A stretch of DNA of 9,309 nucleotides, taken from positions 11,256-20,564 of the forward strand of contig DJMK01000054.1 in the NCBI GenBank assembly GCA_002436485.1. The letters are read 5' to 3'. Below, piece by piece: positions 5,670 to 9,309 of the stretch. Source of the stretch: Proteobacteria bacterium UBA6492 (GTDB lineage Bacteria; Pseudomonadota; Gammaproteobacteria; UBA6429; Thiohalophilaceae). The notes under the pieces were generated by a model. That model had not been told where the DNA came from and searched no databases. It was given only the letters and a program-made list of their open reading frames with translations. The number at the start of each line of letters is the position of its first letter. Position 1 is the stretch's first letter. The translations under genes and the position numbers were made by a program.

Positions 5670-6593
5670 ATGTCAACAGACACAGCACCACCCACTCCTG
5701 ATAACCTTGACCATCACGGCACTGTCATCACGAATTTCGGAAACGAGATTCTACTCGAAACAGACAGCGGCATGCGTGAACGGGCCATCGCAAAACAATC
5801 ACTCGCTACACTTGTAACCGGCGACAGGGTCACATGGCAACGAAATGAACAGGGCCATGCAAGCATCTACGAACTCCATGAGCGCCATGGCGTGCTGGCC
5901 CGTGAGACTAAAGACCGGCAACAGAAAATTATTGTCGCCAACGTGGATGTTGTGCTGATTGTCTGTACCCATAAACCGATGTTTAAGACCGGCCTTATCG
6001 ATCGCTATCTTGCGGCATGTGAGCTGGCCGGCATTTCTGTGTGGATTGTATTTAACAAGACTGATGTGATGCCGAATGACCTGCAGGATCAGATAAGCAC
6101 GACTTTTTCGCGATATGAAAAAATCGGTTACCCTGTTTACTATGCCAGCGCAAAAACAAAAACCGGCTTTGATACAATTATGACGGCTCTCAAGGGAAAA
6201 ACCGCCGTACTGGTGGGACAATCCGGCGTTGGCAAATCGACTATCATTAAGGCTCTTATACCTTCAGCCAGCCCACGCATCGCAGCCATTTCCGAAGCAA
6301 GCAACAAGGGGCGACATACCACCACGCACACGGAAATTTATCATCTAAACGACACCACCAGCCTGATCGATTCACCCGGCATTCGCGAGTTCGGTCTGAA
6401 GTCAAACGACCGTGAAATACTGGCAGAGGGTTTCAGGGAATTCAGACCGTATATTGATGCTTGCCGTTTTCGTGATTGCCGGCATACCGGTGAACCGGCT
6501 TGTGCGATTGATATAGCGGTTAAGGAAGGAAAAATCGATCCAGCACGACTGGAAAGCTATCGCAACATCCTCGAATCATTTAATGCCACATAA
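5670..6593 (+). CDS. rsgA: Small ribosomal subunit biogenesis GTPase RsgA
   Basis: This 307-residue circularly permuted GTPase helps late 30S subunit maturation and has ribosome-stimulated GTPase activity. An N-terminal OB-fold covers about residues 15-78 (GTVITNFGNEILLE, LVTGDRVTW). The permuted G motifs follow: G4 NKTD at 129-132, G5-like YYASAKT at 157-163, G1 GQSGVGKST at 183-191, switch region RHTTTH at 215-220, and G3 DSPGIREF at 234-241. The C-terminal zinc site is C265, C270, H272 and C278 (DACRFRDCRHTGEPAC). It starts at an ATG 4 bp after the dehydratase stop and has no strong Shine-Dalgarno, so it is probably translated as the last gene of the M48 operon. Its stop is 14 bp from the converging recR stop. 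The pattern is complete and nothing is missing. Confidence 0.97.
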   Translation: MSTDTAPPTPDNLDHHGTVITNFGNEILLETDSGMRERAIAKQSLATLVTGDRVTWQRNEQGHASIYELHERHGVLARETKDRQQKIIVANVDVVLIVCTHKPMFKTGLIDRYLAACELAGISVWIVFNKTDVMPNDLQDQISTTFSRYEKIGYPVYYASAKTKTGFDTIMTALKGKTAVLVGQSGVGKSTIIKALIPSASPRIAAISEASNKGRHTTTHTEIYHLNDTTSLIDSPGIREFGLKSNDREILAEGFREFRPYIDACRFRDCRHTGEPACAIDIAVKEGKIDPARLESYRNILESFNAT

Positions 6594-6612
6594 AAAAGTG
6601 ACTGAGCTCAGT
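6592..6612 (-). terminator. Weak candidate terminator of recR
   Basis: ACTGAGCTCAGT (6601-6612) is a perfect 12-bp palindrome that can fold as a 4-bp stem with an AGCT loop. On the minus strand it is followed, after 3 nt, by six T residues (6597-6592). It overlaps the recR stop codon, and the T-run overlaps the rsgA stop. The stem is too short for a strong terminator. Confidence 0.25.
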
Positions 6613-7204
6613 TGCTGACATCTCGTCTACCCTGAAACGCATGTGACAGGGTCGAGCCATTCACAAATTCCAGCTCACCACCAATTGGAACGCCATGCGC
6701 GATACGAGTAACACGAATACCTGACTGGCTGGCCATATCCGCAATGTAATGCGCAGTGGCTTCACCTTCTACCGTGGTGTTGGTGGCCAGAATAATTTCG
6801 TCGATGCTGTCTTGTTGCAATCTTTGTTGCAACACATCAAGGCCAATATCATCCGGGCCAATACCATCCAATGGGGATAGATGTCCCATTAGTACAAAAT
6901 ACAAACCCCGGTAATCCGTCGCCTGTTCAAGCGCGACCACATCTGCCGGTGTTTCTATGATGCATAGCTGACTTTCATTACGCGAAGTATTGGAACAGAT
7001 CTCGCAAAACTCGTCTTCGGTGAATGTACGGCAACGTTTGCAGTGTCCAACATGATCGACAGCATCTTTGAGTGCACTTGCCAACAACAGCGCACCTTCA
7101 CGATCACGCTCCAGCAGGTGATATGCCATACGTTGCGCAGACTTTGGTCCCACACCGGGCAGGCACTTGAGCGCACCGATCAACTTGTCTATGAGTGGAC
7201 TCAC
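6608..7204 (-). CDS. recR: Recombination mediator protein RecR
   Basis: This 198-residue protein has the full RecR length and domain order. A helix-hairpin-helix (LPGVGPKSAQRMA, 15-27) is followed by a four-cysteine zinc finger at C55, C58, C67 and C70, a Toprim domain (CIIETPADVVALE, with E84, through ILATNTTVEGEAT), and the C-terminal GGELEFVNGSTLSHAFQGRR. RecR forms a clamp-like ring and, with RecO and sometimes RecF, helps load RecA on SSB-coated single-stranded DNA at gaps. The start is GTG at 7204: an in-frame stop lies two codons upstream, and the N-terminus SPLIDKLIGALKCLPG aligns with E. coli RecR. No Shine-Dalgarno is visible, and ybaB ends 9 bp upstream, so coupling is likely. It is the last gene of the dnaX-ybaB-recR operon. 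Confidence 0.97.
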   Translation of the reverse strand: MSPLIDKLIGALKCLPGVGPKSAQRMAYHLLERDREGALLLASALKDAVDHVGHCKRCRTFTEDEFCEICSNTSRNESQLCIIETPADVVALEQATDYRGLYFVLMGHLSPLDGIGPDDIGLDVLQQRLQQDSIDEIILATNTTVEGEATAHYIADMASQSGIRVTRIAHGVPIGGELEFVNGSTLSHAFQGRRDVSN

Positions 7205-7213
7205 AAAATATCA

Positions 7214-7534
7214 CTAGAAAGGGAGTTTAACTCCGGGCGGTAAATTCAGGCCCGCCGTCAGGCCAGACATTTTTTCCTGTGAGGTTTTCTCAACCTGGCG
7301 TACTGCATCGTTGACCGCCGCTGCCACCAGATCCTCAAGCATTTCCTTATCATCCATAACACTGTCATCAATGGAAACGCGCTTGATATCATGACGACCT
7401 GTCATGACTACCTTGACCATGCCGCCACCGGCCTGGCCTTCGACTTCCATTTTGGCGACCTCTTCCTGCATCTTCTGCATGTTTTCCTGCATCGCCTGGG
7501 CCTGTTTCATTATATTTCCAAGTCCACCTTTCAT
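7214..7534 (-). CDS. ybaB: YbaB/EbfC family nucleoid-associated protein
   Basis: This 106-residue protein is close to E. coli YbaB (109). It consists of a long, methionine- and glutamine-rich N-terminal helix (GNIMKQAQAMQENMQKMQEE, residues 6-25), a beta segment with VEGQAGGGMVKVVMTGRHD, and a C-terminal helix DLVAAAVNDAVRQVE, with the usual tail GLNLPPGVKLPF. The family forms dimers that bind DNA and associate with the nucleoid. The ATG at 7534 has a good GAGG (7545-7542) at 7 nt spacing, placed between the dnaX stop and the start. The conserved position between dnaX and recR supports a link to DNA repair or chromosome structure; a precise role is not known from sequence. Nothing is unusual about it. 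Confidence 0.95.
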   Translation of the reverse strand: MKGGLGNIMKQAQAMQENMQKMQEEVAKMEVEGQAGGGMVKVVMTGRHDIKRVSIDDSVMDDKEMLEDLVAAAVNDAVRQVEKTSQEKMSGLTAGLNLPPGVKLPF

Positions 7535-7548
7535 ACTGTTTCCTCTGT

Positions 7549-9168
7549 CTAATCGACTGGTTGTATTGTATCCGGGTTTATCTGTGCACCAAATGCATCA
7601 ACAATTTTCTGCACATTGGTATCCGACTGAATGGCGACTTCCGCTGCTGCCCTGCGTTCTTCGGCCAGTCTTGCCTGTTTTTGTGCTGGTGTCTCATTGC
7701 TGGCCTGCCCTGCTGTGATCTCCAGTTGCAGGGATGTTGCTAGTTGTTTTTCCAGTTCTTCGCGTAAGCGATCCTGTCTATCTCTGGTTAACAGGTTTTC
7801 ACAGGCAGGATCCAGCAACAGCACAATTTTGTTGGCCGATTTTTCCTGTAACGCACAATTCATGGCTAACTGGTTAAGGACGCCACCCAGTGACAAGGCA
7901 TTCACCAGTTCTTCCCAATCATCCATGTCAGTTGTAACTGGCTGTTTATCGGTAATGGCTGGCTTTGTGACAACCTGTTTTGCCGGGGCTGTAGTCGGTG
8001 CCTTGTTTTCTACCTCGGTTTTGGCCGGTTTGCCCTCTTTTACTGCCGGTGTAGCAGGGGCAACTGCACTCGCACTCTCAGCAGATGCCGGTCGAAATGC
8101 CAGCATGCGCAACACAATCATTTCAAAACCGGTTTGCATATCCGGGGCGAGCGGTAAATCACGTCGTCCGTTAACACCTATCTGGTAAAACAACTGTATA
8201 TCTTCAGGTGCAAGTGATTGCGCAAGTTGCTCCAGCTGCTGGTGATCCCCCATGGCTTCATCATAGGAGTCCGGGATTTGTTGTATCAAGGCAACTGCAT
8301 GTAACACACTCAGTAACTCGGACAGCACGTTACTATAATCCGGCGCCTGCTCATTCAAAAGCTGCAGTGCACTAAGCATATTGTTGCCATCGCGTTCGGA
8401 TAATGCGGCTAATAGCTCATATATATAAGTGTGTTCTATCGTGCCAAGCATCTGCCTGACATCATTCTCGAGCACTTGCCCTGAACCAAACGCGATGGAT
8501 TGGTCCAGCAGGCTGAGTGCATCACGCATGCTGCCATCGGCAGCGCGCGCCAGGTGTTTCAGTGCTGCATCTTCATACGTGATGTTTTCATTTGCCAAAA
8601 GGTGTTGTAAATGAGTGACAATCAGATCTGGGTGCAAACGCTTGAGATTGAACTGCAAACATCGCGAAAGAATCGTGACCGGTAATCGTTGCGGATCGGT
8701 CGTTGCTAACAGAAATTTAACATGCGGTGGTGGTTCTTCCAGTGTCTTCAACAAGGCATTAAAGCTGTGGCCGGACAGCATGTGAACCTCGTCGATCAGG
8801 TAGACCTTGAAGCGACCACGCGTCGGCGCATACTGAACATTGTCCAACAGGTCGCGCGTATCTTCCACCTTGGTGCGTGAGGCCGCATCAACCTCGATCA
8901 GATCAACAAAGCGCCCTTCATCGATTTCCTGGCAGGACTGGCACTGGCCACAGGGCTTGGCGCTGATGCCGGTCTCGCAGTTCAGGGATTTAGCCAGAAT
9001 GCGCGCCAGCGTGGTTTTACCAACGCCGCGCGTACCGGTAAATAGAAAGGCATGGTGCAATCTTCCAGTGTCCAGCGCATTGGTCAACGCGCGAAGCACA
9101 TGCTCCTGCCCAACCATCTCGCCAAACGTTTTTGGCCGCCATTTTCGTGCCAGTACCTGGTAACTCAC
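7549..9168 (-). CDS. dnaX: DNA polymerase III subunit tau/gamma (clamp loader ATPase)
   Basis: This 539-residue protein is the AAA+ motor of the clamp loader, which puts the beta sliding clamp on primed DNA and links polymerase to helicase. Walker A is GTRGVGKT at 45-52, the zinc site is C64, C73, C76 and C79, Walker B is VYLIDEVHM with D126-E127, sensor 1 is ATTD near 155-158, and the SRC motif is at 168-170. Domain III follows to about 360, then an Ala/Pro/Lys/Thr-rich linker (about 365-415), then the C-terminal tau region beginning at DDWEELVNALSLGG. It is shorter than E. coli tau (643). I found no run of six or more A residues in the linker, so the E. coli-type A-AAA-AAG slippage that makes gamma is not supported. 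The GTG start at 9168 aligns with the E. coli N-terminus MSYQVLARKWRP, and a stop lies upstream. No Shine-Dalgarno is evident. Confidence 0.97.
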   Translation of the reverse strand: MSYQVLARKWRPKTFGEMVGQEHVLRALTNALDTGRLHHAFLFTGTRGVGKTTLARILAKSLNCETGISAKPCGQCQSCQEIDEGRFVDLIEVDAASRTKVEDTRDLLDNVQYAPTRGRFKVYLIDEVHMLSGHSFNALLKTLEEPPPHVKFLLATTDPQRLPVTILSRCLQFNLKRLHPDLIVTHLQHLLANENITYEDAALKHLARAADGSMRDALSLLDQSIAFGSGQVLENDVRQMLGTIEHTYIYELLAALSERDGNNMLSALQLLNEQAPDYSNVLSELLSVLHAVALIQQIPDSYDEAMGDHQQLEQLAQSLAPEDIQLFYQIGVNGRRDLPLAPDMQTGFEMIVLRMLAFRPASAESASAVAPATPAVKEGKPAKTEVENKAPTTAPAKQVVTKPAITDKQPVTTDMDDWEELVNALSLGGVLNQLAMNCALQEKSANKIVLLLDPACENLLTRDRQDRLREELEKQLATSLQLEITAGQASNETPAQKQARLAEERRAAAEVAIQSDTNVQKIVDAFGAQINPDTIQPVD

Positions 9169-9243
9169 AATCGATAACTATTTATGCTGTATCAAACCGA
9201 CATTCTAACCATCTCTGGCTAGCACCGCACGGTGAAAATGGAT
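9169..9243. other. Spacer between ffs and dnaX
   Basis: This 75-bp gap shows a small inverted repeat (CACC-GCAC-GGTG, 9224-9235) with a T4 run on its upstream side in the minus orientation, so it is not a terminator for ffs. A TAGAAT hexamer on the minus strand (9207-9202) could be a dnaX -10 box but lacks a -35. dnaX may be transcribed partly by read-through from ffs. Confidence 0.4.
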
Positions 9244-9309
9244 GGGTGGCGCCCGCACCCGCTACACCCCGGCGCCCGAGTCAATTGCTACCGTTGCTCC
9301 CTTCCGGGC
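9244..9309 (-). ncRNA. ffs: Signal recognition particle RNA (4.5S RNA), 3' part
   Basis: The minus strand from the window edge begins with GCCCGGAAGGGAGCAACGG, the SRP RNA apical GGAA tetraloop and internal loop that bind the Ffh M domain. The 3' strand, GCCGGGGTGTAGCGGGTGC, then GGGCGCCACCC, aligns without gaps with the 3' end of E. coli 4.5S RNA as I remember it, placing the 3' end near 9244. The 5' strand lies outside the window. This is the short, Alu-domain-free bacterial form. It targets inner-membrane proteins co-translationally. Its place just upstream of dnaX is a common gammaproteobacterial arrangement. Confidence 0.92.

Noticed and set aside
7561..9163. Several plus-strand open frames of 60-185 codons opposite dnaX.
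   Set aside because: They are shadows of dnaX codon bias; the dnaX protein has all AAA+ motifs and a complete frame.
9220..9309. A possible tRNA or CRISPR element at the GC-rich right edge.
   Set aside because: The sequence matches the SRP RNA apical loop and 3' strand. No cloverleaf, CCA end or repeat-spacer pattern is seen.

Overview
The window is a gene-dense piece of a proteobacterial chromosome of moderate GC content, most likely gammaproteobacterial. The best evidence is the right-hand block: SRP RNA (ffs), dnaX, ybaB and recR on the minus strand, in the order known from gammaproteobacteria. Orn, FliA, RsgA and DnaX all resemble their gamma/betaproteobacterial versions. No phage gene, transposase, CRISPR array, tRNA or integration site was seen. 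I could not identify the species from the sequence.

Layout from left to right. (1) 1-2073 is a complete AmmeMemoRadiSam set: a radical SAM enzyme (amrS) on the minus strand, cut by the window edge, diverging from a MEMO-family gene (amrB) and an AMMECR1-domain gene (amrA) that lie 5 bp apart. The 64-bp divergent intergenic region has a perfect extended -10 box for amrS, which predicts an almost leaderless transcript. (2) 2106-2840 is fliA, the flagellar sigma factor, on the minus strand and without flagellar neighbours in the window. Its 272-bp upstream region holds a strong nested hairpin and two tiny overlapping ORFs. (3) 3113-3655 is orn (oligoribonuclease, minus), divergent from (4) a compact plus-strand operon at 3752-6593: an M48/Ste24-type membrane zinc protease, a small periplasmic c-type cytochrome, a pterin-4a-carbinolamine dehydratase, and rsgA, the ribosome-assembly GTPase. 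Three of the four genes overlap and the last is 4 bp away. (5) On the minus strand, recR, ybaB and dnaX (6608-9168, transcribed right to left) form the recombination/replication operon. Upstream of it is the 3' part of the SRP RNA at 9244-9309, which runs off the window.

Most genes here are housekeeping: replication clamp loading (DnaX), recombinational repair (RecR, YbaB), RNA turnover (Orn), 30S maturation (RsgA) and protein targeting (SRP RNA). The least understood part is the AmmeMemoRadiSam trio, whose members are widely conserved and co-occur but whose reaction I do not know. The second point of interest is the small cytochrome, which has a haem-binding CxxCH but no downstream methionine that could be the usual axial ligand. 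Third is the isolated fliA with its structured leader.

Four genes use GTG starts (M48 protease, cytochrome, recR, dnaX). The convergent junctions amrA/fliA and rsgA/recR are only 32 and 14 bp long and have at best weak terminators.
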